Assembly: GCA_030606285.1 (NCBI GenBank)
Contig: JAUWGS010000006.1
Location: forward strand, 1-64,000
Direction: 5' to 3'
DNA: 64,000 nucleotides
DNA from: Planctomycetales bacterium
GTDB taxonomy: Bacteria > 4484-113
In this document: positions 27,022 to 36,100 of the stretch, in pieces
Numbering within the stretch: the stretch's first letter is position 1
Layout: each line of letters begins with the position of its first letter
Notes under the pieces: model-generated
Seen by the model: only the letters and a program-made list of their open reading frames with translations
Databases searched by the model: none
Told to the model about the DNA's origin: nothing
Position numbers and translations under genes: made by a program

Positions 27022-27036
27022 TGAGACCCAATCTCA
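27022..27036 (+). promoter_or_regulatory. operator-like palindrome before the barrel protein gene
   Basis: TGAGACCCAATCTCA, directly preceded by another TTTTGAGA half-site (27013-27020). It lies 28 bp before the GTG start at 27064, in the 105-bp gap after feoB. No clear -10 box is visible next to it. Confidence 0.55.
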
Positions 27037-27063
27037 TATCATTACTTGTGTTGAGGAGGATAA

Positions 27064-28044
27064 GTGAACGCTAAACACGAATTATCAATGAAATCACGGT
27101 TGAAAGGAGTATTGTTGTTCTCAGCGCTCGTTCTGGGCGCGTGTCTTGTTGCCTCTCTGCCCGTGAGCGCGGAGACAACCACCGGTTGCCCGCTGGGCAT
27201 TGAAGAAGACCAGTTCTGGGTGAGGACTTCTCATAAAATGGTCGACATGACAGAGAAGTACGATCGGCAATCGGACAGCATGTTGCCTCTGCCCCCCGGC
27301 TGGTATAAGCAGGTGGACACTAGCAGTTTCCGCCTTGGCTACGGCCTGAGTGATAGCTGGGAAATCGGTCTGCTTTTCATCGAAAGAAACATCAATCAGA
27401 AAACCTTCAACAAGAAGACGAAGACCTGGACCGAGATTCACGACGGCGGCATCGGCGATGTCTGGCTGGCGCTCGGATACAAGTTCCTGGAAGAAGAGGA
27501 TTGGGGAGGCTTCGACGAGGCGTATATGAAGCTGGGGCTGGGCTACAAGTCGGGTATGCTGGACACGTTGAGTGACCGCGAGATCCTTCATGGGGTAGGA
27601 AACGGCGCTCGCGAAATGAAGCTGGTATTCCTCTCGCACGAAGTTCTGGGCAAGCTCGCGTTCTGCAATCACCTTATGTACCACTGGCGCGGTACCGCGC
27701 CCACGATTCCCGGCTCCAAGCTCTCGGGGCAGAATCTCGCCGACAGATTGAATTATAAGTTCAATCTCGAGTATGAGTTATCCGAGGATTGGGTGGCTAA
27801 TGTCGGCCTTTTCGGCTGGATGGATGTGCAGAAGATAAGCTTCGCCGGCAAATTCAAGGACAAGGGAATGGATGGACAGAAGGCGCACATGCACCGCCTG
27901 GTGTTCAGCCTCGAAAAATCGCTCGGTGAGGACAAGTATGGCCACAAGAAGCTCAAGCTCGCCTACGGCATTCCCTACAGCGTGAAGAATGGGATGGTGC
28001 CGGACTACGACATCATGCTGATAGCCATGTATACTTGGCCTTAA
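27064..28044 (+). CDS. predicted outer-membrane beta-barrel protein
   Basis: 326 aa from GTG 27064, with GAGGAGG just before. A signal peptide (GVLLFSALVLGACLVA ... VSA) leads to a protein of alternating polar/aromatic strands (FRLGYGLSDSWEIGLLFIE; GGIGDVWLALGYKFL; FNLEYELSEDWVANVGLFGW) ending IMLIAMYTWP, as expected for a barrel of about 12 strands with an aromatic C-terminus. I recognise no named porin family. Lying behind a cluster-type operator and feoB, it may let iron or a chelate cross the outer membrane (inference). Confidence 0.65.
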   Translation: MNAKHELSMKSRLKGVLLFSALVLGACLVASLPVSAETTTGCPLGIEEDQFWVRTSHKMVDMTEKYDRQSDSMLPLPPGWYKQVDTSSFRLGYGLSDSWEIGLLFIERNINQKTFNKKTKTWTEIHDGGIGDVWLALGYKFLEEEDWGGFDEAYMKLGLGYKSGMLDTLSDREILHGVGNGAREMKLVFLSHEVLGKLAFCNHLMYHWRGTAPTIPGSKLSGQNLADRLNYKFNLEYELSEDWVANVGLFGWMDVQKISFAGKFKDKGMDGQKAHMHRLVFSLEKSLGEDKYGHKKLKLAYGIPYSVKNGMVPDYDIMLIAMYTWP

Positions 28045-28101
28045 GTTCTGTCTGCACGCTACGGAACGAATGTGACGAATCAACAAAGGAGTGGATTACA
28101 C

Positions 28102-28989
28102 ATGCATCACGAGAACTTGCTCCGAAGGTTCAAGGCGCTACTAGTTGTATCCCTGGTGGTAATGGCGCTTGCTTCTCTCAGGGCGGAAGCTCACCTGCTA
28201 TGGATCAACCTGTCCGAGCATTATCCGCAGCACGGCTACACCAATGCCTGCTTCGGTTGGGGTCACCATTTCCCGCTGGATGATTTCCTGTCAGCGGAAG
28301 CGCTGGCCAGCTTCGAGCTGATCCGACCCGACGCAGCGCGCACAGAACTATCCCCGGGCCCTGGCGGCTACCTGGCCACCCGGGTGGAGCTGTCGGAGCC
28401 GGGCAACTATATCGTTGTGGCCTCGCTCGCGCCCGCCTATTACACGATGTATCAGGAGGACGGCGAGGTGCATCACAAGGTAGGCCCCAAGACCGGCGTT
28501 ACCGGACAGGTACTCCTCAGCGCACTCCACCAGCAAAACGCTAAGGCTCTGGTAACGGTAGGTGCCCCGGAATGGAATCAGGACGCTCAGGTGGTCGGGC
28601 ACCGGCTGGAAATTATTCCCCTGACATGCCCATACCGGCTCGCCCTGGGGGACAAGTTGCGGGTGCGCGTTCTCTTTGACGGAGAGCCAGCGGCCGGAGT
28701 TGAGGTCACGGGGATCTACTTCGGTCCTGCCTCCACTACTGAGTCGCCGCTCTGGAGCAAGACCGCAGACGAAAACGGTATCGCAACCGTCTGTGTGCAG
28801 CACGCGACTGTTGGAGCGGGCCTGGCAGCACTCAAGCAGCAGGCCGTATGGATGCTATCGGCGATAGTAAGGCAGCCTGCGCCCCCGGAGCTGGCGGACA
28901 GGTGCAACGAGCTGTGGTTTACGGCGACCCTGACTCTGGAGATGCGGGAGGAAGTAGCTGCCTTGGTGGGCGAGACGACTGCTTCATAG
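28102..28989 (+). CDS. DUF4198 exported metal-uptake-type protein
   Basis: 295 aa from ATG 28102. A signal peptide ends at ASLRAEAH, and the mature protein begins HLLWINLSEHYPQHG, typical of DUF4198 (COG5266, periplasmic partners of Co/Ni uptake). His-rich patches (FGWGHHFPLDD; GEVHHKVG) and a carboxypeptidase-regulatory-like beta domain (LFDGEPAAGVEVTGIYFG) are visible. It follows the barrel gene by 57 bp and probably belongs to the same operon. The metal could be iron given the context, although the family is usually linked to cobalt or nickel. Confidence 0.78.
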   Translation: MHHENLLRRFKALLVVSLVVMALASLRAEAHLLWINLSEHYPQHGYTNACFGWGHHFPLDDFLSAEALASFELIRPDAARTELSPGPGGYLATRVELSEPGNYIVVASLAPAYYTMYQEDGEVHHKVGPKTGVTGQVLLSALHQQNAKALVTVGAPEWNQDAQVVGHRLEIIPLTCPYRLALGDKLRVRVLFDGEPAAGVEVTGIYFGPASTTESPLWSKTADENGIATVCVQHATVGAGLAALKQQAVWMLSAIVRQPAPPELADRCNELWFTATLTLEMREEVAALVGETTAS

Positions 28990-29121
28990 ACGCAAATAGC
29001 ATTAGTGTATCCGAGCTCGCCTCGGGGCAGGGCGAAGCGCGCCATTCGGCCAGTCCAGAATTGCAGTTGGTCGTACGGCACTCTGCGTCTATCGTTACCA
29101 CTATCACTCAGCGCTTCGCTA

Positions 29122-29150
29122 TTGACAGCGGTGCTCTGTTATAATACTAT
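29122..29150 (+). promoter_or_regulatory. rpsO promoter
   Basis: TTGACA (29122-29127) is followed by a 17-bp spacer and TACTAT (29145-29150). Alternatively the overlapping extended -10 TGTTATAAT (29137-29145) is used. Both lie close before the rpsO ribosome site. Confidence 0.6.
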
Positions 29151-29175
29151 CTGCGGCTCACTAAGGAGATGAAGA

Positions 29176-29457
29176 TTGGATAACTCAATGGCAGTGGAAA
29201 AGGACCAAAAGACCGCGATAATCAAGGAGTTCCAGGGCCATCCGGGCGACACAGGCTCGGCTGAGGTCCAGATCGCACTCCTTACCAGCCGCATTAACTA
29301 CCTGAACGAGCACCTGAAGCAGCACCGTAAAGACTTTCATTCCCGGCGCGGTCTTCTGTTAATGGTCGGTAAGCGGCGTAAGTTCCTCAAGTACTTGAAA
29401 GCCAAGGACTACGACCGCTACCTGGACGTCATCCAGCGGCTTGGACTGCGGAAATAG
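29176..29457 (+). CDS. rpsO: 30S ribosomal protein S15
   Basis: 93 aa from TTG 29176, which is 7 nt after AAGGAG; the ATG at 29188 gives the more usual 89 aa but lacks a spaced ribosome site. S15 motifs are clear: [39 protein letters not shown] and [14 protein letters not shown]. It binds 16S rRNA and is classically autoregulated. pnp follows 45 bp later, the conserved rpsO-pnp order. Confidence 0.96.
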   Translation: MDNSMAVEKDQKTAIIKEFQGHPGDTGSAEVQIALLTSRINYLNEHLKQHRKDFHSRRGLLLMVGKRRKFLKYLKAKDYDRYLDVIQRLGLRK

Positions 29458-29502
29458 GATGCGCGAGAGTGGGTAGTAGTACTAAGAACGTAAGAGGTTA
29501 TA

Positions 29503-31737
29503 TTGGAATCTATTTCTCATGAATTTACAGTGGGCGACCGCCCGCTGCGCCTTGAAACTGGTGAAATTGCCAAGCAGGCCAGCGGAGCCGTCCTGGTTTA
29601 CTACGGTGGAACAACTCTTCTCGTGACAGCCACAATCTCTGCGGAGCCGCGTGAAGGCATTGATTTCTTTCCGCTGATGGTTGACTTCGAAGAGCGCATG
29701 TATGCCGCCGGCAAGTTCCCCGGCGGTTTCTTCAAACGCGAGGGACGGCCGAGCGAAGAAGCCATCCTTACTGGAAGGCGCATCGACCGAACACTGCGTC
29801 CGTTGTTCCCCAAGCATTTCAGGAACGATGTCCAGATTGTCGTGACCACGCTTTCGTGCGACGGCCAGTCGACTCCCGATGTGCTCGGTATCATCTCCGC
29901 CAGCGCGGCACTGAGCATCTCGTGCATTCCCTTCCCCAAGCTGATTGCGGCGGCGCGCATTGCCTACGTTGACGGCGAGTTTGTGATCAACCCGTCGCAA
30001 GCCCAGGTTGCATCCGCAACAATGGATCTACTGGTTTCCGGCACTCGTGACTACATCAATATGATCGAGGACCAGAGCTACGAGGTGCCCGAAGACTTGC
30101 TGGTCGAAGGCTTTAGGCGGGGTCACGAGGAGATTAAGCGGATTATCGGCGACATAGAGGCGTTCGCCGAGAGGGTGGGCGTACCCGACAAGATGGATGT
30201 GCCGGAACCGCCGTTTGACCAGAAGCTGTACAACCGCGTTAAGGAACTGGTCGAACCGCGTCTGAGCGAGATAATCCCCCATGACGACAAGACGGACCTA
30301 TACCGCGCCATATCCGAGGTCAAGAAGGAAGTGCGCTCAAAGGTCCTGGCGGAGCATCCTGATGCGGATCTGCTCGTTCTCGGAGGCTACGCCGAGACGG
30401 TTGTAAAGCAATACGCCCGCGAGTACCTGCTCCGCGAAGGTGTGCGGGTGGACGGCCGGGGACCTGAAGATATCCGGTCGGTCAGCGGCCGGGTCGGCTT
30501 GCTGCCACGGGTGCACGGCAGCGGATTGTTCACCCGGGGCCAGACGCAGGTGCTTTCTTCGGTCACGCTGGGCACCTTTGGTGACCGCCAGCGGATAGAT
30601 ACGCTGACAACGGAGTCGCAGAAGCGCTTTGTGCACCACTACAACTTCCCGCCTTATTCCGTGGGCGAGGTGCGCTTCATGCGCTCGCCCGGTCGCCGCG
30701 AGATCGGGCATGGCGCACTGGCTGAACATGCGATTCTGCCAGCCATCCCCGACGAAAAAGAGTTCCCGTACACTTTCCGCGTTGTGAGCGAGGTGACGGA
30801 GAGTAACGCCAGCTCAAGCATGGCCAGCGTGTGTGGCAGCACGCTTGCGCTACTGGATGCGGGAGTTCCCCTGTTGCGTCCGGTGGCTGGCATCTCTACC
30901 GGGTTGATTTATGAATCGGACGACCACTGGGTGTTGCTGTCGGACCTTTCGGGCTTTGAGGACTTCAACGGCGACATGGACTTCAAGGTGGCTGGCACCA
31001 GTAAGGGTGTCACCGCCATCCAGCTGGACGTTAAGATTGAGGGTCTTACCATTGAGATGATTGAGCAGACGCTGGAGCGTTCCCGCACCGGAAGGCTTTT
31101 CATCCTGGAGCAGATGAGCCAGGTGATTTCTGAAGCGCGTTCCGAGCTATCGCCGTATGCCCCAACACTGGTGATCCTCAAGGTAGACCCGGAGCAAATT
31201 GGCATTGTGATTGGCCCGGCTGGAAAGACCATCAGGCAGATGGAGGCGGATACCGGCGCTAACATCGATATCGACGAGGACGGGACGGTCTTTGTGTCCG
31301 GTGTCGACCGCGAAGGTGTCAACAGGGCGGCCGATACCATCCGCTCCATGACAATGGAGATTAAGGTGGGGATGGTCTTTGACGGCAAAGTCGTATCCAT
31401 CGTGCCCTTCGGCGCCTTCATCGAGCTTGCGCCGGGGCGCGACGGACTGCTGCACATCTCTAACATCGCGGATCACCGAATCGAGCGGGTGGAGGATGTT
31501 CTGAGTATCGGCGACCGCGTGCCGGTCAAAGTGCGCGAGGTGGACCCAAACGGGAAGGTGAACCTGATACGCGATGACATTGACTACTCGCGGAAGAACG
31601 CCTCGCGCGATTCCTCATCGTCAAGACGCGACGGCGGACGTCCTGACACCCGTCGTCGAGACCAGACGGGCCGGGGCGGTGACAAGCGTTCGCAGAATTC
31701 CAGGGGCGGGCGCGACCGGCGGCCTTCACGTCACTGA
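29503..31737 (+). CDS. pnp: polyribonucleotide nucleotidyltransferase (PNPase)
   Basis: 744 aa 3'-5' phosphorolytic exoribonuclease. Two RNase PH domains (EGIDFFPLMVDFEER, FKREGRPSEEAILTGRRIDR; then RGQTQVLSSVTLGT and the catalytic-core SSSMASVCGSTLALLDAG) are followed by a KH domain (IGIVIGPAGKTIRQME) and an S1 domain (VFDGKVVSIVPFGAFIELAPG). A basic Arg/Ser/Gly tail ends the protein. It starts at TTG with GAGG upstream. Confidence 0.97.
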   Translation: MESISHEFTVGDRPLRLETGEIAKQASGAVLVYYGGTTLLVTATISAEPREGIDFFPLMVDFEERMYAAGKFPGGFFKREGRPSEEAILTGRRIDRTLRPLFPKHFRNDVQIVVTTLSCDGQSTPDVLGIISASAALSISCIPFPKLIAAARIAYVDGEFVINPSQAQVASATMDLLVSGTRDYINMIEDQSYEVPEDLLVEGFRRGHEEIKRIIGDIEAFAERVGVPDKMDVPEPPFDQKLYNRVKELVEPRLSEIIPHDDKTDLYRAISEVKKEVRSKVLAEHPDADLLVLGGYAETVVKQYAREYLLREGVRVDGRGPEDIRSVSGRVGLLPRVHGSGLFTRGQTQVLSSVTLGTFGDRQRIDTLTTESQKRFVHHYNFPPYSVGEVRFMRSPGRREIGHGALAEHAILPAIPDEKEFPYTFRVVSEVTESNASSSMASVCGSTLALLDAGVPLLRPVAGISTGLIYESDDHWVLLSDLSGFEDFNGDMDFKVAGTSKGVTAIQLDVKIEGLTIEMIEQTLERSRTGRLFILEQMSQVISEARSELSPYAPTLVILKVDPEQIGIVIGPAGKTIRQMEADTGANIDIDEDGTVFVSGVDREGVNRAADTIRSMTMEIKVGMVFDGKVVSIVPFGAFIELAPGRDGLLHISNIADHRIERVEDVLSIGDRVPVKVREVDPNGKVNLIRDDIDYSRKNASRDSSSSRRDGGRPDTRRRDQTGRGGDKRSQNSRGGRDRRPSRH

Positions 31738-31792
31738 GTTGACGTCGCCGGGCTGTTACAGCATAATCTTGAACCGTTTGGAGGACTTGATT

Positions 31793-32038
31793 ATGAGAAG
31801 AGTTCTTGCGGTAATAATGGCCGTGCTGCTGTTCGTTGCGAGCACAGTGTCTTTGACGTCCTGCTGGATAGGCGGAGACTACACTCCTAAGCGGGGAGCG
31901 GGGACTGTGGCTAGCGAGGCGCAACCGGTGCCTGAAAGCTCCTCGACGGCTTCCAGCTCGGATACAAGCAGTACTCAGCCCGAAGCGCCGGCGGATACCA
32001 GCGACGACGACGACGATATGGACATCTTCGGCGACTGA
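31793..32038 (+). CDS. small acidic lipoprotein, function unknown
   Basis: 81 aa. The signal peptide MRRVLAVIMAVLLFVA ends in a lipobox (SLTSC, Cys 24). The mature part is a Ser/Thr/Pro/Glu-rich spacer ending in a run of five Asp and MDIFGD. GGAGG lies 8 nt before ATG 31793; a frame open to 31574 only overlaps pnp. The acidic, low-complexity mature chain suggests a tether or cation-binding surface peptide; no family recognised. Confidence 0.7.
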   Translation: MRRVLAVIMAVLLFVASTVSLTSCWIGGDYTPKRGAGTVASEAQPVPESSSTASSSDTSSTQPEAPADTSDDDDDMDIFGD

Positions 32039-32058
32039 TAGGGCACGCGGCAACGCTT

Positions 32059-32832
32059 ATGTATAAGGAGCTATCCCGCTTGCGCCGGGTAATCGCCGGC
32101 GATAAGCCCGTTTGGCTTCTCCGTGACCGCCGGGACGATTTGCACGTCATTGAATCAGCAGATGACCTTTCACCCGGCACTCAGCTCCTACCGGAGGGGG
32201 ACCACCAGCTTCTCTCTCCGGTTGCCCCCAGCAAGATAATCTGCCTGGGGCGCAACTACACGTCACATGCTCTTGAAATGGGCAATGAGCCACCCGAACG
32301 CCCGCTGCTGTTTTTCAAGCCGCCCAGCGCCGTAATCGGGCCGGGCGAGGCAATCGTGTTACCTAAAGCCTCGTCGCGCGTTGACTATGAGGGTGAGATC
32401 GCAGTCGTGGTCGGAAGGGAATGTCGCGGCGTTGACGAAAAGAAGGCAAGGGAGTGCATTCTTGGCTACACCGCCTTCAATGATGTCACTGCGCGAGATC
32501 TTCAGAAGATTGACGGCCAGTGGGCGCGGGCAAAGGGTTTTGACACGTTCGCTCCCGCAGGGCCGGAGGTTGTGCTGACCCCGCCGGATTTCGCCTGGGA
32601 GCTTCTAGCCCTGACCACACGCGTGAACGGCGATGTGCGCCAGCAGGGCAGCGTGGAGGATATGGCATTCTCCATCCCCTACACGGTTTCATACATCTCG
32701 CACATAATGACGCTGAAACCCGGAGACGTAATCGCCACCGGCACACCGGAAGGCGTCGGGCAACTCGCTTCAGGCGATACCGTTTCTGTGGAAATCAATG
32801 GTCTGGATCCGCTTAAGAATCCTGTCAGGTAA
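32059..32832 (+). CDS. fumarylacetoacetate hydrolase (FAH) family protein
   Basis: 257 aa. FAH fold motifs: IICLGRNYTSHALEMG, PLLFFKPPSAV, the metal-binding VDYEGEIAVVVG, GYTAFNDVTARDLQ and ATGTPEGVG. Members hydrolyse or decarboxylate acylpyruvates and 2-hydroxyhepta-dienedioates in aromatic or amino-acid breakdown; this subfamily is closest to acylpyruvases or isomerases. No pathway gene lies nearby. It begins 20 bp after the small lipoprotein gene. Confidence 0.88.
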   Translation: MYKELSRLRRVIAGDKPVWLLRDRRDDLHVIESADDLSPGTQLLPEGDHQLLSPVAPSKIICLGRNYTSHALEMGNEPPERPLLFFKPPSAVIGPGEAIVLPKASSRVDYEGEIAVVVGRECRGVDEKKARECILGYTAFNDVTARDLQKIDGQWARAKGFDTFAPAGPEVVLTPPDFAWELLALTTRVNGDVRQQGSVEDMAFSIPYTVSYISHIMTLKPGDVIATGTPEGVGQLASGDTVSVEINGLDPLKNPVR

Positions 32833-32837
32833 GGGCG

Positions 32838-33065
32838 GACTTCTGTGCCCTGCGGTTGGCCTGCATCCTCACGGCGGGCTATATTCTGTGGATGGTCGAG
32901 CGCGTGATGCTGTGTCGAGAGAATCCGAGCTGGAAGGGATTGTCGGATATGATTGCGCGCGAGTACTGATCGCTGGTGCCCATTGAGGCATTCATCGTGT
33001 TCTTCGGGCTTTACCCATGCCCACTAATGCGGATGTTTGAGTTTTTCGGTGGCGCCTTGGCCTAG
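32838..33065 (+). pseudogene. nuoM C-terminal relic
   Basis: A frame after the FAH gene reads CALRLACILTAGYILWMVER ... GLSDMIAREY, then a TGA at 32967-32969, then SLVPIEAFIVFFGLYPCPLM, stopping at 33063. This matches the last transmembrane helices of NADH-quinone oxidoreductase chain M. The rest of nuoM is missing and the internal stop sits where a Trp or similar residue would be, so this is a gene remnant. Confidence 0.7.
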
Positions 33066-33124
33066 CGTAAGCCCGGCGCTTCTGCATCCTTCGCCAGCTC
33101 GCGCAGCGCGAACTACGGTCGCGG

Positions 33125-33133
33125 TGGTATAAT
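33125..33133 (+). promoter_or_regulatory. extended -10 promoter of giant lipoprotein gene
   Basis: TGGTATAAT, with no good -35. A transcription start near 33140 leaves a leader of about 40 nt containing GGGGAGGGG before ATG 33179. Confidence 0.6.
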
Positions 33134-33178
33134 CGGATTAGCTTGTGCGCCGGATATGGGCGCAAGGGGAGGGGACTA

Positions 33179-36100
33179 ATGTTTCAAAGAAAGGCAACAT
33201 TTATCTGCGCAGTGTTGTTAGCTGCAACGCTGACGGTCACACTCGTGCTGATTCTAGTCGCGTGCGGGAAGCATCGCGGGCAGATGGCGCAGCTTTCGCT
33301 GACGCCGACGCTACAACAGGAACAGGACGGCTCCGAACAGGCAGATGGTGAGAGCGGCGAAGTGCTGCCGCCGGTTATGGAGCTTGACGAGCTGATGGTA
33401 GGTGCGCCGAAAGGCGTGCGAAACGGTTCTCAGGTTGTAAGCCTCGGCTCCGATTATTCACCCGAGCTTTCAGGTACGACGAGCGACAGCGAATACAGCA
33501 TTGAAGTCGATGGCTCGAAGCTGCATCTTCGAGCCTATGAGCCCGGCGAATACACCTATGCGGTGTACGGCCAGCACGTGGGCGAGATACCCAAACCCCT
33601 GCAATCGCTGCTCGACACAGAAACCTGTAGCTATGGCGGGGAGCAAGACGACGAGATACCGCTTTTATACTACGTGGGCGCAGCGGACTACAGTGCTGGC
33701 TCCTGGCGCTGGTTCGGGCCGTTTAGGCGCAATGACGAGACGGTCTATCTGAATACCGAGACGCTCAAGAACCGGTTCAAGTCACCCAACGACAATTTGT
33801 ATTTAGCTGTCCTCACTGCCAGCGGCGACAAGGCTGCCAGCGCACTGCCGGAAGATGGACTGGTGGGAGAACTCCCATTTGCGGCAGGACTGCGAAACAC
33901 CTGCCAACCCTTCGAAGTCGTTGGTGTGACAATCGTTAGCCTCTCGACCGACACGGGCAGCGGCAGCGGCACCGTGCCCCAAATGGTGACGGGGCTTGAG
34001 GCGGGCATCGTAGCCAGCGGGATTATGCTAAGCTGGGACACCAATCCCGATCCGGACGTGACCAGCTATGAAATTTACCGCAAGGACGCCGGGATTGAAG
34101 GACCGCCGTCATGGCTTGCTTCAGTAGGCGCCTCGCCAACCGAGCATATTGACACCAGCGCAGTAACCGGAACAACCTACCTCTACGGCGTACAAGCGGT
34201 AAACGATGTGGGGCCCGGCGGCATGGGATACGTTACCGTCGGCCCGCCGGTGATTCAAGGGGTGACGCCAACCTCGGGCATCGAGGGCAGTCAGGTTACT
34301 TTCTTCGCGATAGTCTCCGGAAGCCCGCCGTTCACTTACGAGTGGAATTTCGCGGGTGCTGCCCCTCCAAGCTATGATGAAACACCAACCGTAACCCTCG
34401 GCGCACCGGGTAAGTATAACGCTTCTCTTGCGGTGACTAACGAGTTCGCTTCCGACACGTTTGATTTCGAGCTCACGGTGTATGAGTTTGAGCCTGGGCC
34501 CGGTGACTGGTGGATGTTTGGACGTGAGCCAACGCACAATCGGAGAAGCCCCTATGTGGGGGCACAAACAGCAACCCTCAAGTGGAGCTACGAGACAGGT
34601 GGCCACGTACTATCCAGCCCGGCGATAGGGGTAGACGGGACCGTCTACGTGGGAAGCGATGACAGCTACCTCTACGCCATCAATCCGGACGGGGCGCTCA
34701 AGTGGCAATACCTGACCGACGGAGCAGTGAACTCCAGTCCAGCGATAGGCGCGGATGGAACTATATACGTGGGAAGCGGTGACGACTACCTCTACGCCAT
34801 CAATCCCGATGGCAGCGAAAAGTGGCGCTACGGGACGGGCGGCGGTGTGAACTCTAGTCCGGCGATAGGTGCAGACGGAACTATCTATGTGGGAAGCCGC
34901 GACTTCTACCTCTACGCCATCAGCGATGATGAAACCAAAGGGACGCTGAAGTGGAGATACAAGACAGGTGGATGCGTCGACTCCAGTCCGGCGATAGGCG
35001 CCGATGGCACTGTATATGTGGGAAGCGATGACAAATACCTCTACGCCCTCAAGCCGGACGGGGCGCTCAAGTGGCAATACCAGACCGGCGGCTGTGTGCG
35101 CTCCAGTCCAGCGATAGGCCCCAATGGAACCATCTATGTGGGAAGCTGTGACTACTACCTCTACGCCATCAGCGATGATGAAACCAAAGGGACGCTGAAG
35201 TGGCGCTATGAGACCGAGCGTGACGTGCGCTCCTCCAGTCCAGCCATAGGCGCCGATGGAACCATCTATGTGGGTAGCTATAGCTTTTACGGCTACCTCT
35301 ATGCCATCAATCCTGATGGGACGCGCAAGTGGCGATACGAGACGTATTTCCATGTGAACTCTAGTCCGGCGATAGGGGCCGATGGAACTGTTTATGTGGG
35401 AAACCGTGACCGCTACCTCTACGCCATCAGCGATGATGAAACCAAAGGGACGCTGAAGTGGAGATACAAGACAGGTGGATGCGTCGACTCCAGTCCGGCG
35501 ATAGGCGCCGATGGCACTGTATATGTGGGAAGCTACGACAACGGCCTTTACGCGTTTGGTGGTTCGGGAGGCAGTCCTCCAACGATAAACTCGGTCAGCC
35601 CGACCGAGGGGCTTGAAGGGACGGTGGTGGAGTTCTCTGCAGAAGTCACCGGCGACGGCCCGTTCACCTACTACTGGGACTTCGATGGTGGGGCCAATCC
35701 TAACACTAGCAGTCAGGCTGGGCCAATGGTCACTCTGTTAAGTGCTGGCATATACAACGCTAGTGTAATTGTGTCGAATGCACATGGAAACGACGAATAC
35801 GGGTTTGAGCTGACAGTGAATGAAGGTCCACAACCACCCGACCCGCCGACAGACTTGTTTGCATCCGATGGCACGTACACGGACAGGATAGAAATCACAT
35901 GGACTGCAAGTATCGGCGCGACCTCCTACAAAGTGTATCGGGCCACGACTCAGTATGGAACCTACAATCTGCTTGCCAGCCCAACCGGCACCTTCTACGA
36001 CGATGACCCCGGCGATACGAACACCTACTGGTACAAGGCGAAGGCGCATAATGACGGTGGTGACAGCGGATACTCGAATGCTGACGATGGACACAAGGGG

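Noticed and set aside
28990-29121. Possible structured leader or small RNA before rpsO
   Set aside because: No conserved riboswitch or small-RNA core could be recognised by eye.
32967-32969. TGA read as an amino acid (recoding or altered code)
   Set aside because: A normal RF2 with UGA-dependent frameshift is encoded, no other gene here needs TGA readthrough, and the rest of nuoM is missing.
34610-35353. 247-codon minus-strand repeat protein
   Set aside because: Antisense of the PQQ blades; the repeats come from the sense strand.
34590-35570. CRISPR-like regular repeats
   Set aside because: The regular units are coding PQQ blades of about 120 bp or more with conserved reading frame; no short repeat-spacer pattern. 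No CRISPR array or cas gene was seen anywhere.
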